DNA of 64,000 nucleotides from Neptunicoccus cionae (lineage in GTDB: Bacteria > Pseudomonadota > Alphaproteobacteria > Rhodobacterales > Rhodobacteraceae). Every line of letters begins with the position of its first letter. Within the stretch, counting starts at the first letter, position 1. A program made the position numbers and the translations under genes. The notes beneath the pieces were generated by a model that had not been told where the DNA came from, ran no database searches, and was given only the letters and a program-made list of their open reading frames with translations. The stretch spans positions 333,165 to 397,164 of the forward strand of contig NZ_PKOJ01000003.1 in assembly GCF_002860325.1 (NCBI RefSeq). The letters run 5' to 3'. Shown piece after piece: positions 1 through 8,316 of the stretch.

Positions 1-1
1 C

Positions 2-1030
2 GACGTGTCCGAGATCGAGGAAGTCGTGGCAAAAATCGCCCGCATCCCGCCGAAAACAGTTTCCAAGGACGACGCCGAAGTGCTGCGGGATCTGGAATCA
101 AGCCTCAAGCGGGTGGTATTCGGCCAAGACCCTGCGATCGAGGCGCTGACCTCTGCGATCAAACTGTCCCGTGCCGGTCTGCGTGAGCCTGAAAAACCCA
201 TCGGCAACTACCTCTTCGCTGGCCCGACAGGCGTAGGTAAAACCGAAGTGGCCAAGCAGCTTGCCGACACGCTCGGCGTGGATCTGCTGCGCTTTGATAT
301 GTCCGAGTACATGGAGAAACACGCGATCTCCCGCCTGATCGGCGCACCTCCGGGTTATGTCGGGTTTGATCAGGGCGGCCTGCTTACAGATGGTGTGGAC
401 AAGACCCCCCACTGTGTCCTGCTGTTGGACGAGGTGGAGAAAGCCCACCCCGATGTATTCAACATCCTGTTGCAGGTGATGGACCACGGCAAGCTGACCG
501 ACCACAACGGCCGCACAACGGACTTCCGCAATGTCGTGTTGATCATGACATCGAATGCTGGTGCTGCCGATGCCGCCAAGGAAGCCATCGGCTTTGGCCG
601 CGGTCGCCGCGAAGGTGAAGACACCGCCGCAATCGAGAAGCTGTTCACGCCGGAATTCCGCAACCGTCTGGATGCGGTGATCTCCTTTGCACCGCTTGGT
701 AAGAAAACCATCTCCAAAGTTGTGGACAAATTCATCCTGCAACTGGAAGCCCAGCTTATGGACCGCAACGTGGTATTCGAACTCACACCGGCTGCATCTG
801 CATGGCTTGGCGAGAAAGGCTATGACGACAAAATGGGTGCACGGCCTCTGGCCCGTGTCATTCAGGAACATGTCAAGAAACCGCTGGCCGAAGAACTGCT
901 GTTTGGCAAGCTGACCAAAGGCGGTTTGGTAAAAGTCTCGGTCAAGGACGGCAAACTGGAACTCAAGATGGAGCCACCGGAAAAGCGGCGCATCCCGAAA
1001 TCCAAGCCGCCCCTGTTGACGGCGGATTGA
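2..1030 (+). CDS. clpA: ATP-dependent Clp protease ATP-binding subunit ClpA, C-terminal part (5' cut by window edge)
   Basis: This is the C-terminal part of the Hsp100 unfoldase that feeds substrates to ClpP in the cytoplasm. The frame is open to the left edge, so the N-terminal domain and first AAA+ module lie outside the window. The second AAA+ module is complete: Walker A GPTGVGKT near residue 73 (counted from the GTG at 5), pore loop PGYVGF, Walker B LLLDEVEKAHP, and the IGFGRGRREGED segment, which corresponds to the IGF/IGL loop that docks on ClpP. It ends with the D2 small domain (MGARPLARVIQ) and a basic, proline-rich tail. ClpB is the main alternative, but the IGF loop and the absence of the ClpB coiled-coil context favour ClpA. 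A strong terminator follows. Confidence 0.93.
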   Translation, partial: DVSEIEEVVAKIARIPPKTVSKDDAEVLRDLESSLKRVVFGQDPAIEALTSAIKLSRAGLREPEKPIGNYLFAGPTGVGKTEVAKQLADTLGVDLLRFDMSEYMEKHAISRLIGAPPGYVGFDQGGLLTDGVDKTPHCVLLLDEVEKAHPDVFNILLQVMDHGKLTDHNGRTTDFRNVVLIMTSNAGAADAAKEAIGFGRGRREGEDTAAIEKLFTPEFRNRLDAVISFAPLGKKTISKVVDKFILQLEAQLMDRNVVFELTPAASAWLGEKGYDDKMGARPLARVIQEHVKKPLAEELLFGKLTKGGLVKVSVKDGKLELKMEPPEKRRIPKSKPPLLTAD

Positions 1031-1109
1031 TCCAGCGGGAAATTTCCGTGAAAACGCTGTGAATTTCCCACTGTTTGCAGCTTTCTAGCAAAAGTTGCTT
1101 GTACACTAA

Positions 1110-1148
1110 CTACCCTTACGTCACCATGACGTGAGGGTAGTTTTTTTT
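1110..1148 (+). terminator. Rho-independent terminator of clpA
   Basis: Fourteen-base arms (1110-1123 and 1127-1140) pair with one G-T wobble around a 3-base loop and are followed by eight T residues. This is a textbook intrinsic terminator placed 80 bp after the clpA stop and before the cyclase gene. Confidence 0.92.
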
Positions 1149-1171
1149 ATTCATAAATTAATGGTGACGAA

Positions 1172-2407
1172 GTGGGCGATGTGCTGAAATCGCGCCTGCT
1201 TGGCTGGATCTCTTTTGGCACGGAGAAATTCGAAGGACCGGCAAAGCGGCGGATTGTTATGACCAACATTCTTGTAATGTTGATCACCGCTCTGGCCGTG
1301 CCCCATGCGATCCTTTTTGCACTTTATGATGCTCAGGCTTTGTGGATACCGATCTGCCTGACCCTGTTCTGCGCTGTCGCCTTCCAGCTTACACCGCTGC
1401 TCCATGCTTCCAACCCCTATGCAGGAGGCCTGTACAACCTCTCGCTGTGGCTGATATTCGCCACGACAATTGCGTGGATGTTCTCTGCCCGGTCCGGCGT
1501 GCATTTCTATTTGCTGGCTGGTGCCACAACTGCCATCGCCATATTCGGCATCCGTCAAAACCCGCTTTCAATCCTTTCGATTTTTCTCGGGCTGGCCTGT
1601 TTCATCATCGCGGATCGCAACTTTGAGCAGCCCGCCCCGTTCATCGTCGTCTCGGACGGATTTATGGACGTGTTCTATTATCTTTCGATCCCCACTGCGA
1701 TGCTGTTCATCTTCTGTATGGTGTTCTACGGTTTCAAACAGGCCAGTCTGGCCGAGGAAGCCCTGCAAAAAGAGTATGAATACTCCGAGGCCCTGCTCTC
1801 CAACATGTTGCCAGGACCGATTGCAGCGCAACTGAAGCGCAATCCCGGCCGCACGATTGCCGACAGCCACGAAGAAGCGACAATCCTGTTTGCCGATATT
1901 GTCGGGTTCACTCCCCGTGCCAGCCACCAGAGCCCCGATATGCTGGTCAAATTCCTCAACCAGTTGTTCACCCGTTTTGACGATCTGGCCAACCGGCACG
2001 GGCTGGAAAAAATCAAAACGCTGGGGGATGCCTTCATGGTGGCAGGCGGAATGCCCGAAGCCCAACCGGACCACGCCGAACGGGTGGCACGTATGGCGCT
2101 TGATATGGTGGCAGAAACCAACAAATTTGCGGAAGAAATGGGCGAGAACATCGAACTGCGCATCGGGATCCACACAGGACCGGTGGTGGCCGGCGTCATC
2201 GGCACCAAAAAACCGTTCTATGATGTCTGGGGCGACACAGTAAACACGGCAGCGCGGCTGGAAACCTTCGGAACCAACGGCAAAATACAGGTCACAGCAG
2301 AAACCAAAGCGATTCTTGAATCCCAGTTCGACTTTGAAGAACGGGGAAAAGTCAGTATCAAAGGCAAGGGCGATCTGGATTTGTGGTATCTTGAGGGTAT
2401 GCGTTAA
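1172..2407 (+). CDS. Membrane-anchored class III adenylate cyclase
   Basis: Predicted to make cAMP from ATP at the inner membrane. Residues about 29-195 hold roughly six hydrophobic segments that match no named sensor I can assign. A short helical linker follows, then a class III cyclase domain from about residue 228. Metal-binding Asp242 (FADIVGF) and Asp286 (LGDAF), the purine-specifying pair Lys282 (IKTLGD) and Asp351 (YDVWGD), and the transition-state residues Asn358 and Arg362 (NTAAR) are all present. The Lys/Asp pair points to ATP rather than GTP. The GTG at 1172 is used as start because the nearby ATG at 1161 is out of frame; no good ribosome site is visible, so GTG 1181 or ATG 1259 remain possible. 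Confidence 0.88.
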   Translation: MGDVLKSRLLGWISFGTEKFEGPAKRRIVMTNILVMLITALAVPHAILFALYDAQALWIPICLTLFCAVAFQLTPLLHASNPYAGGLYNLSLWLIFATTIAWMFSARSGVHFYLLAGATTAIAIFGIRQNPLSILSIFLGLACFIIADRNFEQPAPFIVVSDGFMDVFYYLSIPTAMLFIFCMVFYGFKQASLAEEALQKEYEYSEALLSNMLPGPIAAQLKRNPGRTIADSHEEATILFADIVGFTPRASHQSPDMLVKFLNQLFTRFDDLANRHGLEKIKTLGDAFMVAGGMPEAQPDHAERVARMALDMVAETNKFAEEMGENIELRIGIHTGPVVAGVIGTKKPFYDVWGDTVNTAARLETFGTNGKIQVTAETKAILESQFDFEERGKVSIKGKGDLDLWYLEGMR

Positions 2408-2434
2408 GCTGCCCTGACAAAGCGCGTTTCACTG

Positions 2435-3295
2435 CTATTCCGCCGCCATCTGCATCGGCCAGTTGGTCATCTCGCAAATCTGCGCGGAAACCCTGCTCAA
2501 GCTTTTGCGAACATCGTCAAACCGGTCATTCTTTGTCACCGTTTTCTCATCCAGATAAAGGGCGCGATCGATTTCGATCTGCAGACAATGCTGTCCCGAA
2601 CTCGGCCGCCCGTAGGCCTGCGCAATATAAGCCCCCGCGAAAGGCGTATTGCGCGCCACCCGAAACCCTTCCTGTTTCAAGAAACGCTCGATCTCCTCGA
2701 CAAAGGCATTGTCACAGGACGAACCGAACCGGTCGCCAAGCACAATATCCGGCGAACGGCCAAACAGGCCCGTGACATTTGCAACGGCCTCATGGGGCAT
2801 TGAGTGGCAGTCCACCAGCAGAACCTGCCCAAAGGCCGCACGGGCGGTCCGGAGCAGATCGCCGAGCTGGGCATGATAGGGGGTGTAATACCGCCTCAAC
2901 CGCTCCTCAGCCTGTTTCAGGCTGATCTTGCCACTGATCAGCGCACGGCCTTCTGAAACCACACGGGGAATCACCCCCAGCCCGGAAGCGACGCGGGGGT
3001 TTCCCTTGAAAGCGCGGGCACCGTCAATCACGGCAGAATCCAGTTCGTCTATGCCACGGTTCAGGTCCACATAAGCCCGCGGCGCGGATGCGCTTAACAA
3101 CGGTGCGCCGAAATTTGTAACCGCGCCGAAAAGCTCATCCACAAAGGCATCTTCCGAACTGCGAATCGCCACAGAATCCAGAACTGATTCCTGCAAAAAG
3201 GACGCCGGATAGTCCCGCCCGCTGTGCGGAGAGGAAAAAACCGTCCCGCAGGTAATGGTTTCAGGCAGGTGCAAGTGGTATTCTACAGGGGTCAT
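2435..3295 (-). CDS. N-formylglutamate amidohydrolase family protein
   Basis: A 286-residue member of the N-formylglutamate amidohydrolase (HutG-like) fold. True members hydrolyse N-formyl-L-glutamate to glutamate and formate at the end of histidine degradation. Visible family motifs are SSPHSGRDYP near the N-terminus, an RAYVDLNR segment, DCHSMPHE and the GQHCLQIEI block, whose His and acidic residues form the zinc site. I place the start at 3295 (MTPVEYH) because AAGAGAGA lies six bases upstream; an in-frame ATG at 3316 has no such site. No other hut genes are next to it, so the exact substrate is not shown by context. Confidence 0.82.
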   Translation of the reverse strand: MTPVEYHLHLPETITCGTVFSSPHSGRDYPASFLQESVLDSVAIRSSEDAFVDELFGAVTNFGAPLLSASAPRAYVDLNRGIDELDSAVIDGARAFKGNPRVASGLGVIPRVVSEGRALISGKISLKQAEERLRRYYTPYHAQLGDLLRTARAAFGQVLLVDCHSMPHEAVANVTGLFGRSPDIVLGDRFGSSCDNAFVEEIERFLKQEGFRVARNTPFAGAYIAQAYGRPSSGQHCLQIEIDRALYLDEKTVTKNDRFDDVRKSLSRVSAQICEMTNWPMQMAAE

Positions 3296-3351
3296 GGCAG
3301 TCTCTCTTGTTATCATCTGATACCATTGCGCGATTAGAGATGCAAAACCTC

Positions 3352-3380
3352 TTGAACCCGTCCGCGAACCCGCCTATAGA
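3352..3380 (+). promoter_or_regulatory. Sigma-70-type promoter of tRNA-Val
   Basis: TTGAAC at 3352-3357 and TATAGA at 3375-3380 are separated by 17 bases, the optimal spacing for the housekeeping sigma factor. The predicted start falls about 40 bases before the tRNA. Confidence 0.65.
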
Positions 3381-3424
3381 CCGCGAACACGAATTTCTGT
3401 CAGCTTCGACAGATGCTTGGATTC

Positions 3425-3499
3425 GGGCGTATAGCTCAGCGGGAGAGCACTTCGTTGACATCGAAGGGGTCACTGGTTCAATCCCAGTTACGCCCACCA
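3425..3499 (+). tRNA. tRNA-Val (anticodon GAC)
   Basis: A full cloverleaf can be drawn by hand. The acceptor stem is GGGCGTA/TACGCCC, the D stem GCTC/GAGC, the anticodon stem CTTCG/CGAAG with loop TTGACAT (anticodon GAC at 3457-3459), and the T stem ACTGG/CCAGT with loop TTCAATC. The CCA end is encoded (3497-3499). It reads the valine codons GUC and GUU. Confidence 0.97.
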
Positions 3500-3571
3500 T
3501 TCCCCCCTCGGGGTCTGGTATAACCGAAACAAAAAGGCGCCTCCCCGCGCGCCGCGAAAAAGGAGAAGGCC

Positions 3572-3697
3572 ATGAAGGTCAAAAACTCGCTCCGCTCGCT
3601 CAAAGCGCGCCACCGGGATTGCCGTGTGGTTCGTCGTAAGGGCCGCGTATATGTGATCAACAAAACCCAGCGCCGCTTTAAGGCACGTCAGGGTTAA
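3572..3697 (+). CDS. rpmJ: 50S ribosomal protein L36 (41 residues, Cys-poor type)
   Basis: A 41-residue, very basic protein starting [15 protein letters not shown] and ending [11 protein letters not shown], typical of bacterial L36. Only one cysteine is left, so this is the form without the zinc ribbon, as usual in alphaproteobacteria. L36 is the smallest protein of the large ribosomal subunit and binds 23S rRNA near the GTPase centre. A strong ribosome site (AAAGGAGAAGG) sits just before the ATG, and a terminator follows 22 bases after the stop. The gene is easily missed because of its length. Confidence 0.95.
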   Translation: MKVKNSLRSLKARHRDCRVVRRKGRVYVINKTQRRFKARQG

Positions 3698-3718
3698 GTT
3701 CCGACACATTCTATATTC

Positions 3719-3756
3719 AAAAGGCCGCAGCTCCCGCTGCGGCCTTTTGCTTTTGA
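3719..3756. terminator. Bidirectional terminator between rpmJ and the thioesterase gene
   Basis: A 13-bp stem (AAAAGGCCGCAGC with its complement, loop TCCC) is flanked by T-rich sequence on the plus side. Because the left arm begins with four A residues, it also ends in four T residues when read on the minus strand. It can therefore stop both rpmJ and the incoming minus-strand operon. Confidence 0.85.
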
Positions 3757-3778
3757 AGTACAGCTTCTGTTGGCAGGC

Positions 3779-3798
3779 TGTGGCGGTGTCCCGCCACA
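3779..3798 (-). other. Small hairpin after the thioesterase gene
   Basis: TGTGGCGG and CCGCCACA form a perfect 8-bp stem around a 4-base loop, 13 bases after the last gene of the minus-strand operon. It has no T tract, so it may protect the 3' end or assist the nearby bidirectional terminator rather than act alone. Confidence 0.5.
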
Positions 3799-3811
3799 AA
3801 CCGGCAGGGCG

Positions 3812-4639
3812 CTACTGGCGGTACCAGACAAGCTGTGTGCCCGTGGCCAGCACCTTTCCATCCGAAGACCAAAGCTGCATTTGCTGGTCGTGGAAATTCC
3901 CCTGAAACCGCATGGCATCCGCAACCCCCAATACGGGTGCAGTCCCCTGTGCTTTGATATCTGCCTGATTCGCCAGAAAATGGGTGGTGATAGACACAGA
4001 GCCCATCGGCTGCATCGTGCCGCGCACATGCAAGAGACGCAAAAAGAAGCAATCCGCCAGTGCCGCCAGCGATAGATAATCCAGCGGACGCGGTGGATTG
4101 TCTCCGATCCAGACTTCGGTCCGCGTTTCTCCGAATCCCTCTTTCGGTTTTCCTGTCCAGTCCGGCAAGCCCTTCACGAAACCGAAGCGGTACCGTTCCA
4201 GCCACTTTAAAGGCCCGCGACCGTCTTGCATCCCAACAGCTTCCGCAGCAGGTACGTCCGGCATGGTTACAGGCTGGTAGCCAAAAACATCGCCGCGATG
4301 GCCGCAAACCACTGTTGCCGTGGCACAGATCTTCGCGTCCTGTAGCAGCTCAAGGCTCCAGTGCTGCGTGTATTTTCCGGTACGGCAGAGTTTGGACACA
4401 ACCTCGAACCCGCCCGTTCCCATAGCGGACAGCAGATTGATGGTCATGGACACAGGATCGCCCTGACAACGCGCGTCGCTTAGCACAGCGTTCAGGACCG
4501 TCGCCGTAGTAGCGCCACCGAAAGAGCCGACCATATTGGCATAATCCGGCGCAGGCGCACCGGTCCACACACCGGTGTCTGTGGCAGTCAAAGCAGTGGC
4601 GAGATCAAAGGGGTGGGTATCCGGCATGGCAGCGTCCAT
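3812..4639 (-). CDS. Acyl-CoA thioesterase, TesB-like double-hotdog protein
   Basis: The 275-residue length and sequence fit the two-hotdog thioesterase family (TesB/acyl-CoA thioesterase II-like). These enzymes hydrolyse acyl-CoA to free acid and CoA in the cytoplasm. The N-terminal hotdog includes the DYANMVGSFGGATTA segment, where the central helix begins; the C-terminal hotdog carries RPLDYLSLAALADCF and ends in the GTQLVWYR strand. It is the last gene of the minus-strand run headed by the CoA ligase at 13368, 112 bp after the PaaK-like ligase. That suggests it recycles CoA or releases activated acids. Substrate length is not predictable from the sequence. Confidence 0.8.
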   Translation of the reverse strand: MDAAMPDTHPFDLATALTATDTGVWTGAPAPDYANMVGSFGGATTATVLNAVLSDARCQGDPVSMTINLLSAMGTGGFEVVSKLCRTGKYTQHWSLELLQDAKICATATVVCGHRGDVFGYQPVTMPDVPAAEAVGMQDGRGPLKWLERYRFGFVKGLPDWTGKPKEGFGETRTEVWIGDNPPRPLDYLSLAALADCFFLRLLHVRGTMQPMGSVSITTHFLANQADIKAQGTAPVLGVADAMRFQGNFHDQQMQLWSSDGKVLATGTQLVWYRQ

Positions 4640-4751
4640 CTGTTGGGCAGGCGGGGATGCCCACGGCCTGCAACGTTTCTCCCTCCGCTATAACAACGGC
4701 TTGGACAACGGACAATTCGGACACCGCGTCACCGTGACGGGACGTCAGCCA

Positions 4752-5978
4752 TTAGTCATAGCTACGCTGGTCGTCGATCACCTTGCCGTCATTTGGCAGG
4801 CTGCCGACGGGATACAGTTCCACCCGCCCCCGCAGTTTGAGCACATCGCGCACCGAGGTCTCGATCTGTCCGGCATCCGCGCCATTCGCCGCTTCACAGA
4901 GAACGGTCATGCTGTCGGATTCGCCGTCACGACTTACAACCACACGGGCTTTGGATACTTCATCGTGACGCGCGACCAGATCGGCCACCTGTTCGGGGCG
5001 CACAAACATTCCCTTGATTTTGGCGGTCTGGTCCGCACGCCCCATCCAGCCCTTGATGCGCATATTGGTCCGCCCGCAAGGGGATTGCCCCGCCAGCACC
5101 GCGCTCATGTCTCCGGTTGCAAAACGGATCAGCGGATAATCGAGGTTGAGCGTGGTCACGACGACCTCGCCCACCTCCCCTTCGGCCACAGGGTTGCCAG
5201 TGCCCGGCGTGACGATTTCTACGATCACACCCTCATCGACGATCATGCCTTCCATCGCAGGCGTTTCGTACGCGATAGACCCGAGGTCCGCCGTACCGTA
5301 GCCCTGCAGACAGGCGATTCCGCGATCCGCATATTCGGCCCGCAGGCTCGGGAACAGCGCTCCCCCCCCGACCACGGCCTTTCTCAAGTGGTTCAGATCC
5401 ACCCCCATCTCGGCCGCTTTGTCTAGGATCACTTTCAGATAATCCGGTGTGCCGGTATAGGCTGTCACCCCCAGCGCCGCTGCCGCCTGAACCTGCAATT
5501 CGGTCTGACCTGTGCCAGCAGGCAAAACGGTTGCGCCAACTGCCGCAGCGCCGTTCTCGAACATCATTCCCGCAGGGGTCAGGTGATAGGAAAAGCAGTT
5601 CTGCACCACATCCCCCTTGCCCACACCCGCCGCAAACAAGCCGCGCCCCATACGCCACCAGTCGCTTCCGCGCATTCCAGGTTCATAGATCGGCCCTGGA
5701 GACTGGAACACATGGTCAAACCCAGCAACGCCGTGCGCTGCATACCCGCCAAATGGCGGCGTTGATTTCTGCGCTGCTACCAGATCGGATTTACGCAGAA
5801 CCGGCAGTTTGGCCAGTGCAGCCATATCCACCACCTGTGCCGCATCTACATCGGCCAGCGCTGTGCCATAACCTTTGGCACTGGTCTGCGCCTGTGCAAT
5901 CTGGCGCGGCAGGGCCTTGGCCAGATCCGAGGCCCGCTGGTCTGCGCTGCGTGTTTCCAACTCGTCGTAAAATGCCAT
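4752..5978 (-). CDS. PaaK-like phenylacetate-CoA ligase family protein (AMP-forming)
   Basis: A 408-residue adenylate-forming enzyme of the phenylacetate-CoA ligase type, which activates a carboxylic acid as acyl-AMP and then transfers it to CoA. Visible marks are the QGYGTADLG motif, the YPLIRFATGDMS core, the GRAD/KIKGMFV hinge and the C-terminal lid. Start chosen at 5978 (MAFYDELE) because GAAAGAGGGC lies just upstream; the frame opens further to 6053 but that part runs through an intergenic repeat. It lies between livF and the thioesterase in one minus-strand run, so its acid is probably what the importer brings in. An aromatic acid is a reasonable guess, not shown. Confidence 0.83.
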   Translation of the reverse strand: MAFYDELETRSADQRASDLAKALPRQIAQAQTSAKGYGTALADVDAAQVVDMAALAKLPVLRKSDLVAAQKSTPPFGGYAAHGVAGFDHVFQSPGPIYEPGMRGSDWWRMGRGLFAAGVGKGDVVQNCFSYHLTPAGMMFENGAAAVGATVLPAGTGQTELQVQAAAALGVTAYTGTPDYLKVILDKAAEMGVDLNHLRKAVVGGGALFPSLRAEYADRGIACLQGYGTADLGSIAYETPAMEGMIVDEGVIVEIVTPGTGNPVAEGEVGEVVVTTLNLDYPLIRFATGDMSAVLAGQSPCGRTNMRIKGWMGRADQTAKIKGMFVRPEQVADLVARHDEVSKARVVVSRDGESDSMTVLCEAANGADAGQIETSVRDVLKLRGRVELYPVGSLPNDGKVIDDQRSYD

Positions 5979-6020
5979 CAGACTGCCCTCTTTCAAACCG
6001 CGACCTTCATGTAATCCGGC

Positions 6021-6041
6021 TTCAATGTTCCTAAAATACTC
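6021..6041 (-). repeat. Dispersed 3'-end repeat, copy 1 (after livF)
   Basis: On the minus strand this reads GAGTATTTTAGGAACATTGA plus one A. It shares the pattern GAGTATTT..GGAACATTGAA with copies near 19482, 47226 and 56800. It begins 29 bases after the livF stop codon, in the same direction as that gene. Confidence 0.75.
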
Positions 6042-6069
6042 GATCCCCGTCACGCCGCAGCGCGCCCGA

Positions 6070-6891
6070 TCAACTCAGCCAGCGTTTGCGGCGGCGGTAG
6101 CTGCGCACATCGCGGAAGGATTTGCGTCCGTCGTCCGACATGCCGAGATAGAATTCCTTCACATCCGGATTTTCGCGCAATTCGGCGGCAGGTCCGTCCA
6201 TCACAACGCGCCCGCTTTCCAGAATATAGCCGTAATGGGCGAAGCGCAGAGCGACGTTGGTGTTCTGTTCTGCCAACAGGAAAGATACGCCTTCCTTCTC
6301 GTTCAGATCCTTCACGATGCCGAAGATTTCCTCCACCAGTTGCGGTGCCAACCCCATGGATGGTTCGTCCAGCAGAACCGTTTCCGGCTTGGACATCAGC
6401 GCGCGGCCGATGGCAACCATCTGCTGCTCGCCGCCCGAAGTGTACCCCGCCTGCGACTTGCGCCGCTCTTTCAGGCGCGGAAAATATGTATAGACCAGTT
6501 CCAGATCCTGCGCGAGCTGCGCGCGGGAGATGTTGCGGGTATAGCTGCCGGTCAGAAGGTTTTCCTCAACGGTCAGATGCTCGAAACAATGCCGCCCTTC
6601 CATCACCTGAATAACACCGCGCCGCACCAGTTCGGCGGGGGACAGATCGGCGACAGGGTCATCGCGGTAGAGGATCGAGCCTTTGGTCACCTCGCCCCGC
6701 TCCGAATGCAGAAGGTTGGAAATCGCCTTGAGAGTCGTGGTCTTACCCGCGCCATTCCCGCCAAGCAGCGCTGTAATCCCGCCTTTGGGCACAGAGAGGC
6801 TCACCCCCTTCAGGACAAGGATGACGTGATTGTAGATCACTTCGATGTTGTTGACCTCTAACAGGGTCTCGGTTTTGCCAGCGTCCAGCAT
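6070..6891 (-). CDS. livF: LIV-type ABC transporter ATP-binding protein (LivF-like)
   Basis: A 273-residue ABC ATPase of the branched-chain amino acid (HAAT) family, one of the two nucleotide-binding subunits that power uptake at the inner membrane. Walker A is GGNGAGKTT, the signature is a TSGGEQQ variant, and Walker B is TVLLDEPSMGLAP with the Asp and Glu intact. The C-terminus is extended by a basic YRRRKRW tail beyond typical LivF. It follows the binding-protein gene after a 74-bp gap that holds a strong hairpin. Family knowledge gives the role; the cargo is inferred from the CoA ligases on either side rather than being a branched-chain amino acid. Confidence 0.9.
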   Translation of the reverse strand: MLDAGKTETLLEVNNIEVIYNHVILVLKGVSLSVPKGGITALLGGNGAGKTTTLKAISNLLHSERGEVTKGSILYRDDPVADLSPAELVRRGVIQVMEGRHCFEHLTVEENLLTGSYTRNISRAQLAQDLELVYTYFPRLKERRKSQAGYTSGGEQQMVAIGRALMSKPETVLLDEPSMGLAPQLVEEIFGIVKDLNEKEGVSFLLAEQNTNVALRFAHYGYILESGRVVMDGPAAELRENPDVKEFYLGMSDDGRKSFRDVRSYRRRKRWLS

Positions 6892-6921
6892 CGTTCACTT
6901 CCAAGCTTTTGCATTTGGGTC

Positions 6922-6947
6922 CACCGGGCGGGACACTCCGCCCGGTG
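6922..6947 (-). other. Intercistronic hairpin after the binding-protein gene
   Basis: CACCGGGCGG and CCGCCCGGTG make a perfect 10-bp stem with a 6-base loop, 19 bases after the binding-protein stop. No T tract follows on the minus strand. Such hairpins after periplasmic binding-protein genes are known to protect the upstream message and raise its level over the membrane subunits. Confidence 0.6.
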
Positions 6948-6965
6948 ATTGTTTTCCGTCCGGCC

Positions 6966-8252
6966 TTAGTTGCAGCGGGACTCGATGTTGTTTTCCTTGG
7001 CGTAAGCTTCGGAATCTTCCTTGATCAGCGCATCAATCACTTCGCTGTCTGTCGGTTTGAAGTCCGAAATCAGCGACCATGTTTTCGCTGTCGCATCCCA
7101 TTGCGCAACACCTACAAGGCCGTCACCGCCGTGGTTTTCACAGGTCACTTTGAACTCGGGGCCGAAACCGCCCAATCCAAGGCTTTCCATCCGCGCTTCG
7201 GTGATTTCCAGACCTTCCATCGCATCGCGCAGATCGCCCGCTGTGATGTCGGATTTGCCAGTGGCCGCCTGCGCATCCTTGATCGCCTCTACAGCCAGCA
7301 TCGCTGCATAAAGACCACGGTTGTACAGAACCGAACCAACTGTATCGCCGGAACCCGCAGCCTTACCTGCATCAACAACATATTTTTTGATGTCATCATA
7401 AACAGGGAAGTCGCTGCCAACACCGTGGAATGTCACAGCCTTGTAGCCGTCTGCAGCCGCACCGGCTGGCAGAACGTCATGATCCGCACCGGACCACCAG
7501 ATGCCGATGAAGTTTTCCATCGGGAACCGCACGTTGGCCGCTTCCTGAACCGCAACCTGGTTCATCACGCCCCAACCCCACATCAGAACATAGTCGGGCT
7601 TCTCGCGGCGGATCTGCAGCCACTGGGATTTCTGCTCCTGACCGGGGTGGTCGACAGGCAGAAGGGTCAGTTTGAAGCCGTGCTTCTTGCCCAGTTCTTC
7701 CAGTGTGCGGATCGGCTCCTTGCCGAAAGCAGAGTTGTGATAGACCAGCGCGATGGTTTTGCCGCTGATGTCATTGTTGTTGGTTTCCAGCAGGTAGTTC
7801 ACCATACCGGACGCACCATCCCAGTAGTTCGCAGGATAGTTGAACACGTGGCTGAACACATCGCCGTTCTTGGCGGATGTACGACCATAGCCAAGCGTGT
7901 GGACCGGAATGTTGTCCGCAGTCGCTTTGGGGATCAGCTGATAGGTGATACCAGTAGACAGCGGTTCGTAAACCAGCGCGCCGTCGCCTTTTGTGGCCTC
8001 GTAGCATTCCACACCTTTTTCGGTGTTATAGCCGGTTTCACACTCGGTAATCTTGATTTTTTCACCGCCAACGCCGCCATCGCGCTCGTTGATCAGGGTC
8101 AGATAATCGGCGTAGCCGTCAGCAAAAGGAATACCACCGGCGGCGTAAGGACCGGTGCGGTAGCTCAGCGACGGGACCACCAGATCCGCCATCACCGGCG
8201 CCGCAGTAATAACAGCCGCCACGGCTGCTGCTGCGAGTTTCGTAAACTTCAT
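6966..8252 (-). CDS. LIV-type ABC transporter periplasmic substrate-binding protein
   Basis: A 428-residue periplasmic binding protein of the type I (Leu/Ile/Val, amide-receptor) fold that captures the solute and delivers it to the permease. A classic signal peptide is present (MKFTKLAAAAVAAVITAAPVMA, here described as a Lys-containing n-region, an Ala-rich core and cleavage after VMA). The start at 8252 is supported by GGGAGG nine bases upstream; the frame itself opens at 8291. It is the fifth gene of the eight-gene run and sits between livM and livF. Longer than LivJ/LivK (about 370 residues), it resembles the branch found beside acyl-CoA ligases, but the ligand cannot be read from sequence. 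Confidence 0.9.
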   Translation of the reverse strand: MKFTKLAAAAVAAVITAAPVMADLVVPSLSYRTGPYAAGGIPFADGYADYLTLINERDGGVGGEKIKITECETGYNTEKGVECYEATKGDGALVYEPLSTGITYQLIPKATADNIPVHTLGYGRTSAKNGDVFSHVFNYPANYWDGASGMVNYLLETNNNDISGKTIALVYHNSAFGKEPIRTLEELGKKHGFKLTLLPVDHPGQEQKSQWLQIRREKPDYVLMWGWGVMNQVAVQEAANVRFPMENFIGIWWSGADHDVLPAGAAADGYKAVTFHGVGSDFPVYDDIKKYVVDAGKAAGSGDTVGSVLYNRGLYAAMLAVEAIKDAQAATGKSDITAGDLRDAMEGLEITEARMESLGLGGFGPEFKVTCENHGGDGLVGVAQWDATAKTWSLISDFKPTDSEVIDALIKEDSEAYAKENNIESRCN

Positions 8253-8316
8253 GTGTTCTATCCTCCCAAGGTTTTGACACAGTAAACACACCCTAAAGGG
8301 CGCAATAAATTTGGCC

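Noticed and set aside
3500..3571. Gap between tRNA-Val and rpmJ, checked for a second tRNA
   Set aside because: No acceptor stem or T-loop sequence is present; it only holds the rpmJ leader.
6909..8285. A 458-codon plus-strand frame opposite the periplasmic binding-protein gene
   Set aside because: Shadow of the binding-protein gene, which has a signal peptide and a ribosome site.
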